From NCBI GenBank assembly GCA_036259355.1, contig DATABY010000046.1, positions 1 through 64,000 on the forward strand: a stretch of DNA of 64,000 nucleotides, read 5' to 3'. Shown here in pieces: positions 9,139-18,669 of the stretch (position 1 is its first letter; each line of letters begins with the position of its first letter). A program made the position numbers and the translations under genes. The stretch is from JALZDI01 sp036259355. GTDB lineage: Bacteria; Actinomycetota; Actinomycetes; Propionibacteriales; Nocardioidaceae. The notes beneath the pieces are model-generated. The model was given only the letters and a program-made list of their open reading frames with translations, had not been told where the DNA came from and ran no database searches.

Positions 9139-10128
9139 CTAGCGATGCTCGCTGGGCGCGGTCTCCTCACGGTCCGGTGGCGTCCGTGACGAACCGTTTG
9201 CCCCGGGCTGCGTCGTGCCCTGCCCCATCGTCTCGAAAGGCGGCAGACCGTGCAGGCGTCGGACCCCGCCCCAGGCCAGTGGCCCCAGGATCAGCAGCGC
9301 CGCGCCGATCAGCCCGACATACTCCGGGGGAACACCCAGCAAGGTCAAACCCGTGAGCGTGAGCACGATCACGATGCCGCGCTTGACCACGCCCTCCGAC
9401 ACCCAGTGCGCCAGTCGTGACCCGAGGAACGTGCCGGGGATGCCACCGAGCACCAGCGGGATGAGCACCGTCCACTCGACCCCCGTGACCAGGACGTGGC
9501 TGACCGCCGCCGACAGCACCAGCGGCACCGCCTGAACCAGGTCGGTGCCCACCAGCTTGACGGCCTCCAGGGCGGGGTAGAGCAGCAGCAGGCACACCAT
9601 GATCAGCGAGCCCGAGCCCACCGAGGTGATGCCGACCAGCAGGCCGCCGACGGCGCCGATCGCGAGGGTCGGCACCGCCCGGACGACGACGTCGCGCCGG
9701 CCTCTGCCGCTGCCGGACACCGTGGCACGCAGCTGGAGGTAGTTGCGCAGCGTGTACGTCGACGCGGTCAGCAGGAGCGCCGCCCCGATCGCCAGCTTGA
9801 CGAACTCCTCCGCGTCGCCTTCTCCGCCGCCCACCGCCTGAACGATGAAGGCGCCCGCGAACGCGGTCGGCACCGAGCCGAGCATCAGCCAGCCGGCCAG
9901 CTTGAGGTTCGGCGAGCCGTGCCGCCAGTGCACCCCGGCGCCGACGCTCTTGGTGACGGAGGCGGCGACCAGGTCGTTGGCCACGGCGGCGGTCGGGTTG
10001 ATGCCCAGGAAGATCAGCGCGGGCGTCATCAAGGCACCGCCGCCCATGCCGGTGAGACCGACGACGATGCCGACCAGGAACGCGACGACGAAGATCGACA
10101 GCGCTGCTTGTGTCAGGAGGGCTTCCAC
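9139..10128 (-). CDS. TauE/SafE-family sulfite/sulfonate exporter-like permease
   Basis: Integral membrane protein of 329 residues with about eight hydrophobic helices arranged in two halves, each containing the family's glycine-rich entry motif (VGIVVGLTGMGGGALMTPAL near residue 20; VGGLLVGITSVGSGSLIM near 160). Family members move sulfite, sulfoacetate or related anions across the membrane. GTG start at 10128. It sits inside the sulfate-activation operon between cysC and cysD, which argues for a sulfur oxyanion as substrate; direction of transport cannot be read from sequence. The polar C-terminus of about 30 residues is extra. Confidence 0.85.
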   Translation of the reverse strand: MEALLTQAALSIFVVAFLVGIVVGLTGMGGGALMTPALIFLGINPTAAVANDLVAASVTKSVGAGVHWRHGSPNLKLAGWLMLGSVPTAFAGAFIVQAVGGGEGDAEEFVKLAIGAALLLTASTYTLRNYLQLRATVSGSGRGRRDVVVRAVPTLAIGAVGGLLVGITSVGSGSLIMVCLLLLYPALEAVKLVGTDLVQAVPLVLSAAVSHVLVTGVEWTVLIPLVLGGIPGTFLGSRLAHWVSEGVVKRGIVIVLTLTGLTLLGVPPEYVGLIGAALLILGPLAWGGVRRLHGLPPFETMGQGTTQPGANGSSRTPPDREETAPSEHR

Positions 10129-10145
10129 CCGGTGAGTCCTCTCCG

Positions 10146-11357
10146 CTAATCAGGCGTGCCGTGGCCGGCGAGCCAGCCATCGTTGCGCAGGATGCCGAGC
10201 ACGTCGTCGAGGGCATCCTCGATGCTGCGCCCGGTCGTGTCCACGGTCACCGCCGCGTCGGTCGGCACCTCGTACGGCGAGCTGATGCCGGTGAAGTCGG
10301 GGATCGCCCCCGCCCGGGCCTTGGCGTACAGCCCCTTGCGGTCGCGACGCTCGCACTCCTCGATCGGGGTGGCGACATGGACCAGCACGAACGCGCCACC
10401 GGCGGACTCGACCATGGCCCGTACCTCCCGGCGGGTCGCGTCGAACGGCGCGATCGGGGAGCAGATCGCGACCCCGCGGTGCCGGCTGATCTCGGCGGCC
10501 ACCCAGCCGATGCGGCGGATGTTGGTCTCGCGGTCCTCGCGGGAGAACCCGAGCCCCGCCGAAAGATGCCGGCGCACGACGTCTCCGTCGAGCGAGGTGA
10601 CGGTGCGGTCGCCCCGCTCGAGCAGCACGTCGTGCAGCGCCCGCGCGAGCGTCGACTTTCCCGAGCCGGAGAACCCGGTGAAGAACACCACCAACCCTCG
10701 GCGGTGCCGCGGCGGACGGTCTGCCTCGACGATGCGCCGCACCACCGCAGGCAGGGCTCCCTCGCCGGGCGGCAGATGGAGGACCTCGTCGCTGTAGGCC
10801 AGGGCGACCTCGTCGCGGAAGGTCGCGTCCTGCTGCGCGTCGTCTCGTCGCGCGGCCGCCACGGCGACCACCTCGGCGCCGTCGACCTCCGCCGCGGCGG
10901 CCAGCGTCGCGCGGACCAGGGCCGGCGCCGAGAGTCCCTCGGGGGAACCCGTTCCGACCAACGGCAGCAGCAGCGGCACCGCGCTCTCGGACCGCGCGAC
11001 CGTGTCGACCGCCTCGATCGACTCGACGGTCAGCGGCCGGCTCACGGGCACGGCGAACGTCGGCGTACCGGCGTGCTTCTCGCGCACCTCCTGGGGCGAC
11101 CGGTGGTAGCGCCGGAACGCGCCGAACTCCGGATGGGTGAGCGCCGCCACCGTGCCCAGGGATGTGTCGCCGTCGCGGTGCTGCACGCTGAACGTCGCCA
11201 GCGGCAGACCCTCCGGGTCGGTGAGCTCCAGGGTGTCACCGGCGGTGTCCGCGACCTCAGCCGGGAGCACCAGCGCGAGTGGCTCCTCCAGCGCGCCGAT
11301 CAGGATCAGCTCGAGGTCGTCGAGCTCGCGCGGGGACGGGGTCCACTGGGTCGGCAC
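10146..11357 (-). CDS. cysC: adenylylsulfate kinase with N-terminal ATP-sulfurylase-like domain
   Basis: Makes PAPS from APS. The C-terminal half (about residues 218-400) is a standard APS kinase: P-loop GFSGSGKST (228-236), DGDVVRRHLSAGLGFSREDR and the KGLYAKARAG block. The N-terminal 205 residues resemble the PUA-like region of ATP sulfurylase (HPEFGAFRRYHRSP near 75-88), but I cannot find the catalytic QxRN and HxGH motifs, so this part is probably non-catalytic. GTG start at 11357. First gene of the operon; 17 bp separate it from the TauE gene. Real ATP sulfurylase activity is provided by CysDN in the same operon. Confidence 0.9.
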   Translation of the reverse strand: MPTQWTPSPRELDDLELILIGALEEPLALVLPAEVADTAGDTLELTDPEGLPLATFSVQHRDGDTSLGTVAALTHPEFGAFRRYHRSPQEVREKHAGTPTFAVPVSRPLTVESIEAVDTVARSESAVPLLLPLVGTGSPEGLSAPALVRATLAAAAEVDGAEVVAVAAARRDDAQQDATFRDEVALAYSDEVLHLPPGEGALPAVVRRIVEADRPPRHRRGLVVFFTGFSGSGKSTLARALHDVLLERGDRTVTSLDGDVVRRHLSAGLGFSREDRETNIRRIGWVAAEISRHRGVAICSPIAPFDATRREVRAMVESAGGAFVLVHVATPIEECERRDRKGLYAKARAGAIPDFTGISSPYEVPTDAAVTVDTTGRSIEDALDDVLGILRNDGWLAGHGTPD

Positions 11358-11395
11358 CCGGCCGATTGTGCCAGCCGCCGGTAGGGTCGCCCGAC

Positions 11396-12373
11396 GTGAC
11401 CGCGCCTGCGAACTCCGCCGCTGCCTCTGCCGACACCCGACCCGTGGTGGCCGAGGTCGTCCGGTCGGGGTTCGTCGAGGGCCACCATCACGGCTCGGTG
11501 GTCGCGCTCTCCCCGGACGGCTCGGTGCGATGGTCGGTCGGGGACGTGGGCACGACCATGCTCCCGCGCTCGAGCAACAAGCCGATGCAGGCGGTCGGCA
11601 TGCTGCGCTGCGGGCTCGACCTGCCCCCCGACCTGCTCGCGCTGGCGGCGGCGTCGCACTCGGGGGAGGCCTTCCACCTCGACGGAGTGCGCCGGATCCT
11701 CGCCGGTGCGGGCCTGGACGAGTCCGCGCTGCAGACGCCGTCGGACCACCCCCTCGACGAGGTCGACCGGGAGGCGGTGCTGCGCGCGGGCGGCGAGAAG
11801 TCGTCGGTCGCGATGAACTGCAGCGGCAAGCACGCCGCGATGCTGGCGACCTGTGTGCTCAACGGCTGGGACACCCGGACCTACCTCGAACCCGGACACC
11901 CGGTGCAGACCGCCGTCCGGGCCGCGGTGGAGGACCTGACCGGCGTCGCTGTCGCGGTCACGGCCGTCGACGGCTGCGGCGCCCCGCTGCTGTCCACGTC
12001 GCTGACGGGGCTCGCGCGGGCGTTCCAGCGAATGGCGGTGGCCGCGCCCGGCACCGCGGAGCACCGGATGGCCTCGGCGTACCGCGAGCACCCGGAGCAC
12101 GCCTCGGGGACGCGACGCGACGAGGCCCGGCTGCTCCGGGCACTGCCCGGCACGATCGGCAAGGCCGGTGCCGAAGGCTGCTACGCCGTCGCGCTGCCTG
12201 ATGGGCACGCGGTCGCGCTCAAGATCGACGACGGCGCGCCCCGGGCCCGACCGGTCGTGATGGCGTCCGCGCTGCGCCGCCTGGGCGTGCGGCACCCGGC
12301 CCTGGACGAGACCGGGGACCACCCCGTGTACGGCGGCGGACGCCGGGTAGGTGTCATACGCCCGGTTTGGTAG
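11396..12373 (+). CDS. asparaginase (Asparaginase_II family)
   Basis: 325-residue protein of the family that includes rhizobial-type L-asparaginase II. Family blocks visible: RSGFVEGHHHGSVVAL near the N-terminus, the SSNKPMQA motif near residue 60, SGEAFH, and NCSGKHAAMLATC near 140. It would hydrolyse L-asparagine to aspartate and ammonia in the cytosol. GTG at 11396 was chosen because it is the last start before the conserved block and lies 38 bp from the divergent cysC gene; the longer reading upstream is antisense to cysC. The stop lies inside a hairpin. Confidence 0.82.
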   Translation: MTAPANSAAASADTRPVVAEVVRSGFVEGHHHGSVVALSPDGSVRWSVGDVGTTMLPRSSNKPMQAVGMLRCGLDLPPDLLALAAASHSGEAFHLDGVRRILAGAGLDESALQTPSDHPLDEVDREAVLRAGGEKSSVAMNCSGKHAAMLATCVLNGWDTRTYLEPGHPVQTAVRAAVEDLTGVAVAVTAVDGCGAPLLSTSLTGLARAFQRMAVAAPGTAEHRMASAYREHPEHASGTRRDEARLLRALPGTIGKAGAEGCYAVALPDGHAVALKIDDGAPRARPVVMASALRRLGVRHPALDETGDHPVYGGGRRVGVIRPVW

Positions 12374-12384
12374 CCCGAACCGGG
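12361..12384 (+). terminator. hairpin over the asparaginase stop codon
   Basis: Seven-bp arms CCCGGTT (12361-12367) and AACCGGG (12378-12384) flank a 10-base loop that contains the TAG stop at 12371-12373. Possible terminator for the asparaginase gene. Confidence 0.4.
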
Positions 12385-12390
12385 TTTGGC

Positions 12391-12439
12391 GCAGGGGTCC
12401 CCCGCAACGGACCTATCGGAGCAGGGGACCCCCGCAACG
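12391..12439. repeat. two 19-bp direct repeats with palindromic cores
   Basis: Copies at 12391-12409 and 12421-12439 differ only at one central base (GGGGTCCCC versus GGGGACCCC) and share the tail CCGCAACG. The start-to-start spacing is 30 bp, close to three helical turns. They lie upstream of the XRE-regulator operator and promoter region, so they could be binding sites or part of a dispersed chromosomal repeat; the sequence alone does not say. Confidence 0.6.
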
Positions 12440-12480
12440 AAAGGCCCGGGCCGCGCGGTGAGCGCAGTCACATGCTCCCA

Positions 12481-12507
12481 GCTTGCATTTTGCTAACTAT
12501 TGCAAGC
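12481..12507. promoter_or_regulatory. AT-rich inverted repeat upstream of the XRE regulator gene (likely operator)
   Basis: An unusually AT-rich patch with arms GCTTGCA (12481-12487) and TGCAAGC (12501-12507), plus a third internal TTGC at 12490. It ends 12 bp before the regulator's ATG. Position and symmetry suggest an autoregulatory operator that overlaps the promoter; this is inference. Confidence 0.55.
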
Positions 12508-12519
12508 AGACTGGGGGTC

Positions 12520-12906
12520 ATGGAGTTGAACGTCGGCAAGGCGGTCGAGGACCTCGGCGCGTACTTGCGGGAGCAGCGTCGCGAGGCGCGGCTCTCCCTG
12601 CGGCAGCTCGCCGAGCAGGCCGGCGTGTCCAACCCCTACCTCAGCCAGATCGAGCGAGGTCTTCGCCGCCCGTCGGCGGAGGTCCTCAAGGAGCTGGCCA
12701 AGGCGCTACGCATCTCGGCGGAGACGCTGTACGTGCGGGCGGGAATCCTCGACCCGCAGGAGGACGGTCAGCGGTCCGTGCACGTGTCCGTGCTGGCGGA
12801 CCCCACGCTGACCGAACGGCAGAAGCAGGTGCTGCTCGACATCTACGCCTCGTTTCGCCGCGAGAACGAACAGAACGATTCAGGCCCGGTCATTTCCGAC
12901 GCCTGA
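12520..12906 (+). CDS. XRE/Cro-type transcriptional regulator (Rv0474-like)
   Basis: Small DNA-binding regulator of 128 residues. The helix-turn-helix spans about residues 22-55 (LSLRQLAEQAGVSNPYLSQI), followed by a helical C-terminal part that ends in a polar tail. The ATG at 12520 was chosen over earlier in-frame starts because those would read through the inverted repeat and the direct repeats. The order regulator-HbhA-like-DUF2516 matches the mycobacterial Rv0474-Rv0475-Rv0476 neighbourhood, so this is the likely ortholog. It may control itself and the downstream hbhA-like gene through the repeat at 12481-12507. Confidence 0.85.
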   Translation: MELNVGKAVEDLGAYLREQRREARLSLRQLAEQAGVSNPYLSQIERGLRRPSAEVLKELAKALRISAETLYVRAGILDPQEDGQRSVHVSVLADPTLTERQKQVLLDIYASFRRENEQNDSGPVISDA

Positions 12907-12931
12907 ACCATCCATGACAGGAGGATTCACG

Positions 12932-13540
12932 ATGGCCCGGAACCAGACCCGGAACCAGAACTTCACCCCCGTCTACGCCGTGATCGGCGTCGGCGACCTG
13001 GCCGTGGAGAAGCTCCGCGACCTGAGCAGCGACGTGCAGGCGCGGTCGCAGAAGATCAGCCTCGACCCCAAGCAGCTGCAGGTCGAGCTCGAGAACGTCG
13101 CCAAGCACCGGGCCGAGGACGCGCGCGAGCGTGCCGACAAGGCGCAGCAGCGTGCGGAGGACGTCCTCAACGAGGTGGTGGCCCAGGCCACGACCACGTA
13201 CGACAGCCTCGCTGGCCGCGGCAAGAACCTGGTGCAGCGCATCCGTCGCCAGCAGTCGACGCAGGCGGCGAAGCAGTCCGCCAGCACGGCCAAGTCGCAG
13301 GCCAAGGGGGCCACGACGACCGCCAAGAAGGGCGCGTCGAGCACCTCCTCGACCGCGAAGCGCAGCGCCTCGGACACCGCGTCGACGGCCAAGCAGGGCG
13401 CGTCGAGGACCTCCTCGAGCGCCAAGAAGAACACCTCGGCCACCCAGTCCCGCGCCAAGGGTGCGAGCACGTCGGCCCGCAAGAGCGCCGAGTCGGCCGG
13501 CACCGCGACCGCGCAGGCGGCCCAGAAGGTCGGCGACTGA
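12932..13540 (+). CDS. hbhA: HbhA-like heparin-binding hemagglutinin family protein
   Basis: 202 residues. The N-terminal half is predicted coiled coil, with heptad-rich helices from about residue 20 to 105 (for example LAVEKLRDLSSDVQARSQKI and the AEDARERADKAQQRAED stretch). The C-terminal half is a low-complexity Lys/Ala/Ser/Thr tail with several short repeats such as AKKGAS and TAKQGAS. In mycobacteria HbhA is a surface or lipid-associated adhesin whose lysine-rich tail binds heparan sulfate; here adhesion is not implied, and a role in envelope or lipid organisation is as likely. The ATG at 12932 is preceded by AGGAGGA with 6-bp spacing, better than the ATG 18 bases upstream. Confidence 0.82.
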   Translation: MARNQTRNQNFTPVYAVIGVGDLAVEKLRDLSSDVQARSQKISLDPKQLQVELENVAKHRAEDARERADKAQQRAEDVLNEVVAQATTTYDSLAGRGKNLVQRIRRQQSTQAAKQSASTAKSQAKGATTTAKKGASSTSSTAKRSASDTASTAKQGASRTSSSAKKNTSATQSRAKGASTSARKSAESAGTATAQAAQKVGD

Positions 13541-13600
13541 CCGGTCGCGCTTGACGTCATCCTCCGGGTCAGCCCCGGACGTGGACGTCGATGATCCGCA

Positions 13601-13639
13601 CAGCAAGCCCCGGCTCCCCCGTGGAGCCGGGGCTTGCTG
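13601..13639. terminator. strong hairpin terminator after hbhA-like gene
   Basis: Perfect 17-bp stem: CAGCAAGCCCCGGCTCC (13601-13617) and its complement at 13623-13639, with a 5-base loop. About 60 bp downstream of the hbhA-like stop. No U-tract, as is usual for actinobacterial hairpins. Confidence 0.8.
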
Positions 13640-13706
13640 CGTCGATGGCCGGTTGTCCGCGGTCGTCGGCCGCCGCGGCAGCGGCCGGACGGGGTAGGCT
13701 CGGCGC

Positions 13707-13997
13707 GTGGAGCTGAACCCGTTCGCTCTCCAGAGCGGCATCCTGCTGGTGATCACGCTCGCCCTGTTCGCGGCGAAGGCGTTCGCCTTCGTCGACGCGC
13801 TCGGGCGGCCCGACCAGGTGTTTCCCGCCGCGGACAAGCAGACCAAGAAGTTCTGGCTGCTGATCCTCGGCCTGTTCCTGGTCGCGCACATGCTGGACTG
13901 GAGCCCGGTCGGGCTGCTCAACCTCATCGGCACGATCGCGGCGCTGGTATACCTGCTCGACGTACGCCCGACCGTGCGCGCGCTGACCAGCCGCTGA
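13707..13997 (+). CDS. DUF2516 family membrane protein (Rv0476-like)
   Basis: 96-residue membrane protein of unknown function. Hydrophobic segments lie at about residues 8-28, 48-62 and 68-86, with a lysine-containing loop (AADKQTKKFW) between the first two. GTG start at 13707. It follows the HbhA-like gene as in mycobacteria (Rv0475-Rv0476), but a strong terminator hairpin lies between them, so it probably has its own promoter. Confidence 0.8.
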   Translation: MELNPFALQSGILLVITLALFAAKAFAFVDALGRPDQVFPAADKQTKKFWLLILGLFLVAHMLDWSPVGLLNLIGTIAALVYLLDVRPTVRALTSR

Positions 13998-14037
13998 TCG
14001 CCGCGCCGCCCCACCGGCAGTCCACTCGCTCTGTCCC

Positions 14038-14363
14038 GTGCCACTGCTGCAGACCGCGGAGACGCTCGTCGACTACCGCATCACCGGCGGAGGTGAGCCC
14101 GTCACCGTCTTCGCCCACGGGTCCTGCGGGAGCTGCCCGACCGGGCGCTGCTCGAGGACCGGTCGGCGCTCACGGGCGTGCGCGCGCCCGTGCTGGTGGT
14201 CGGCCAGCATGGCGACGACGCGCACCCGGCAGCGGTCGCCGAGAAACTGGCCGAGGTCCTGCCCTCCGCCCGGCTGGCGATGTTCGATGCGGGCGGGGTG
14301 TTGTGGTCGCATCGGCGGGAGCTGCGCGACCTGATCGCAGCGCACCTGAACGACGGAGCGTGA
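14038..14363 (+). pseudogene. alpha/beta-hydrolase remnant with internal deletion
   Basis: The first frame starts with GTG at 14038 and reads VPLLQTAETLVDYRITGGGE and then VTVFAHG, the start of an alpha/beta-hydrolase fold. It then continues in another frame as LLEDRSALTGVRAPVLVVGQ and ends LRDLIAAHLNDGA at 14363, the C-terminal strand and helix of the same fold. The middle of the protein, including the nucleophile elbow and most of the cap (around 150-180 residues in a normal member), is missing at about 14120. Evidence therefore favours a deletion plus frameshift. The C-terminal half keeps a normal-looking coding pattern, suggesting recent decay. Confidence 0.72.
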
Positions 14364-14373
14364 ACGGAGAGCG

Positions 14374-14883
14374 ATGTCCATGCAGATGACCGTGCTCGAG
14401 GCTGACATCACCACACTCCCGGTGGATGCCGTGGTCAACGCCGCCAACTCGGCGATGCGAGGCGGCGGTGGGGTCGACGGGGCGATCCATCGGGCGGCGG
14501 GCCCGTCCCTGCTGCAGGAGTGCGTACGCCGCTTCCCCGACGGACTGCCGACCGGGTCGGCCGGGTGGACGGGCGCGGGTGCCATGCCCAGTCGCTGGGT
14601 GATCCACGTCGTGGGGCCGGACCGGCGTGCCGGGCAGACGGACCCGGAGCTGCTGGCCTCGTGCTACCGCGAGGCGCTGCGGGTCGCCGACGAGCTCGGC
14701 GCGACTTCCGTGGCCTTCCCCATGGTGTCGGCGGGGGTGTACGGCTGGGACCCTGCACAGGCGTCGCGGGTGGCCGTCCGCGCGTTGCGCGAGACCTCCA
14801 CGCACGTCGGGAAGGTCTGTTTGGTGGCCTTCGACGCCGATGCGGCCAGAACGTGGCGGGACGCGCTCGCAGGAGACGGATGA
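14374..14883 (+). CDS. macrodomain protein, O-acetyl-ADP-ribose deacetylase type
   Basis: 169 residues, a single macrodomain. Motifs: DAVVNAANSAMRGGGGVDG (about residues 17-36), which binds the distal ribose, IHRAAG, and the SAGVYGWD phosphate loop near 118. Enzymes of this class remove ADP-ribose or acetyl groups from ADP-ribosyl substrates. The ATG at 14374 lies 10 bp after the hydrolase remnant's stop, so the two may once have shared a transcript. Alternative ATGs at 14380 and 14386 cannot be excluded. Confidence 0.9.
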   Translation: MSMQMTVLEADITTLPVDAVVNAANSAMRGGGGVDGAIHRAAGPSLLQECVRRFPDGLPTGSAGWTGAGAMPSRWVIHVVGPDRRAGQTDPELLASCYREALRVADELGATSVAFPMVSAGVYGWDPAQASRVAVRALRETSTHVGKVCLVAFDADAARTWRDALAGDG

Positions 14884-15045
14884 CCGTGGTCACCGCGGGC
14901 GACTTTTGGCGCACATGGGCGCCGTCGCTTATCTTGGACTTCTGGAGTGCCCGAAGTGACACGGCACAAGTCCTGAAACCTCGCTCCTCAGCGGGCCACC
15001 TCTGTCACGGTACGGCGCTCTTCGCCGACGTGGAAGGTGGTTGCG

Positions 15046-16719
15046 ATGCACCCCGTTGCCCGGTATCTGAGAACCCATACGAACCCACCGGTGTTCATCT
15101 CGGCGGCCCTGGTGGTGGTGGCCTTCGTCCTGTGGGGCGTGATCGCCCCGTCCAACGTGGGCTCGCTGGCCGGCTCGGTCAACACGTTCATCACCACGAA
15201 CTTCGGCTGGCTCTACATCTTCAGCGCGACCTTCTTCCTCATCTTCGTGGTGGTGCTGATGTTCAGCCGCTACGGCACGATCCGGCTGGGCCCGCGTGAC
15301 TCCACACCCGAGTACAGCAACCTCTCGTGGTTCGCGATGCTGTTCACCGCCGGAATGGGCATCGGCCTGGTGTTCTACGCGGTCAACGAGCCCGTCACCC
15401 ACTTCCTGAGCCCTCCCGTCGGCGAGGGAGGCACGCAGGCCGCCGCCCAGGAGTCGATGAACCTCACCTTCTACCACTGGGGCTTCCACCCGTGGGCGAT
15501 CTACATCGTGCTGGGTCTCTCGCTCGGATACTTCTCCTTCCGCCGTGGCCTCCCCCTGCGTCCGGCATCCGCGTTGTACCCGCTGATCGGTGAGCGCATC
15601 TACCGGTGGCCGGGCCACCTCATCGACGTGCTGGCTGTCTTCGGCACGCTGTTCGGCCTTGCCACGTCGCTGGGCATCGGAGGCCAGCAGGTCGGTGCCG
15701 GCCTGAACACCCTGTTCGGTGTCGACAACACCACGGCCCTGCAGATCTTCCTGATCCTCGCGATCACCGCGGTCGCAGTGGTCTCGGTGATGCTCGGCAT
15801 CGACAAGGGCATCCGCAACCTGTCGCTGATCAACCTGTGGCTGGCCTTCGCGCTGATGCTCTTCGTCTTCTTCTTCGGGCCGACCCGTGAGCTGGTCAAC
15901 GTGCTCGCCGCGAACGTCGGTACCTACCTGCAGAACCTGCCGGCGACCAGCCTCGAGACCTTCCCCGGCAGCGCCAGCGGCCAGGAGTGGCAGGCCGCCT
16001 GGACGCTCTTCTACTGGGGATGGTGGATCTCCTGGTCGCCGTTCGTGGGTATGTTCATCGCCCGCATCTCCTACGGTCGCACCATCCGCCAGTTCATCGG
16101 CGGTGCGCTCTTCGCCCCTGTCGGTGCCTCGATGGTGTGGCTGACCATCTTCGGTGACTCCGCGCTGCAGCGGCTGCTGGCCAACCCGAACAACCCCCTG
16201 GCAGAAGCCAGCGCCGAGAACTCGCTGTTCGTCCTGCTCGACCAGCTCCCTGTCGCCTCCATCGTGGCCACGATCGCCTCGGTGGTGGGCATCATCGTGG
16301 TGGTGCTGTTCTTCGCCACCTCGTCGGACTCCGGGTCGCTGGTCGTCGACATCCTCACCAACGGTGGCGACCCGCACCCGATCTGGCAGCAGCGGCTGTT
16401 CTGGGCCGTGCTCGAGGGTGTGGTCGCAGCCGTGCTGCTGGGTGCGGGCGCGGCCAGCGGCGCCGACGCGCTGGGCGCGTTGCAGACCGCGTCCATCGTG
16501 GCCGGGCTGCCGTTCTGCCTGGTGCTGCTGTTCATGTGCGCCGGGCTCGCGCGTGGCCTGAGCAGCGAGAAGCTCGCGGCCAACATCACCCGCGAGCCCA
16601 GCCCGCTGCTGGACATGGCAGCACGGTCGCGGCTCGCGACGACCGACGGTCGTGGCAGCCGCTCCGACGATGAGGTCGGCGCTGAAGGGCCGGAGGGCCA
16701 CGAGCCGGTCCGCACGTAG
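15046..16719 (+). CDS. BCCT-family betaine/choline/carnitine transporter
   Basis: Sodium- or proton-coupled uptake system for quaternary ammonium compounds such as glycine betaine; 557 residues with 12 hydrophobic helices. Family signatures: the glycine-rich stretch FTAGMGIGLVFYAVNEP near residue 96 and the aromatic block WTLFYWGWWISWSPFVGMFI near 320 (substrate and Na+ site region). The C-terminus is a short polar tail (GRGSRSDDEVGAEGPEGHEP), without the long osmosensing extension of BetP-like carriers. ATG at 15046 follows GGAAGG at suitable spacing; a GTG at 15037 is a poorer alternative. The 162 bases before it hold no gene I can support. Confidence 0.9.
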   Translation: MHPVARYLRTHTNPPVFISAALVVVAFVLWGVIAPSNVGSLAGSVNTFITTNFGWLYIFSATFFLIFVVVLMFSRYGTIRLGPRDSTPEYSNLSWFAMLFTAGMGIGLVFYAVNEPVTHFLSPPVGEGGTQAAAQESMNLTFYHWGFHPWAIYIVLGLSLGYFSFRRGLPLRPASALYPLIGERIYRWPGHLIDVLAVFGTLFGLATSLGIGGQQVGAGLNTLFGVDNTTALQIFLILAITAVAVVSVMLGIDKGIRNLSLINLWLAFALMLFVFFFGPTRELVNVLAANVGTYLQNLPATSLETFPGSASGQEWQAAWTLFYWGWWISWSPFVGMFIARISYGRTIRQFIGGALFAPVGASMVWLTIFGDSALQRLLANPNNPLAEASAENSLFVLLDQLPVASIVATIASVVGIIVVVLFFATSSDSGSLVVDILTNGGDPHPIWQQRLFWAVLEGVVAAVLLGAGAASGADALGALQTASIVAGLPFCLVLLFMCAGLARGLSSEKLAANITREPSPLLDMAARSRLATTDGRGSRSDDEVGAEGPEGHEPVRT

Positions 16720-16750
16720 CCGCCGGTCCATCTGCCCGGGCGCCGGTGCG

Positions 16751-18664
<1,914 letters not shown>

Positions 18665-18669
18665 GGGCC

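Noticed and set aside
12932..13540. Histone H1-like or nucleoid protein instead of HbhA-like
   Set aside because: The Lys/Ala tail alone would fit, but the coiled-coil N-terminus and the regulator/DUF2516 neighbours match the HbhA locus better.
14884..15045. Possible riboswitch or small RNA before the BCCT transporter
   Set aside because: Only weak partial inverted repeats; nothing matched a structure I can name and there is no convincing promoter.
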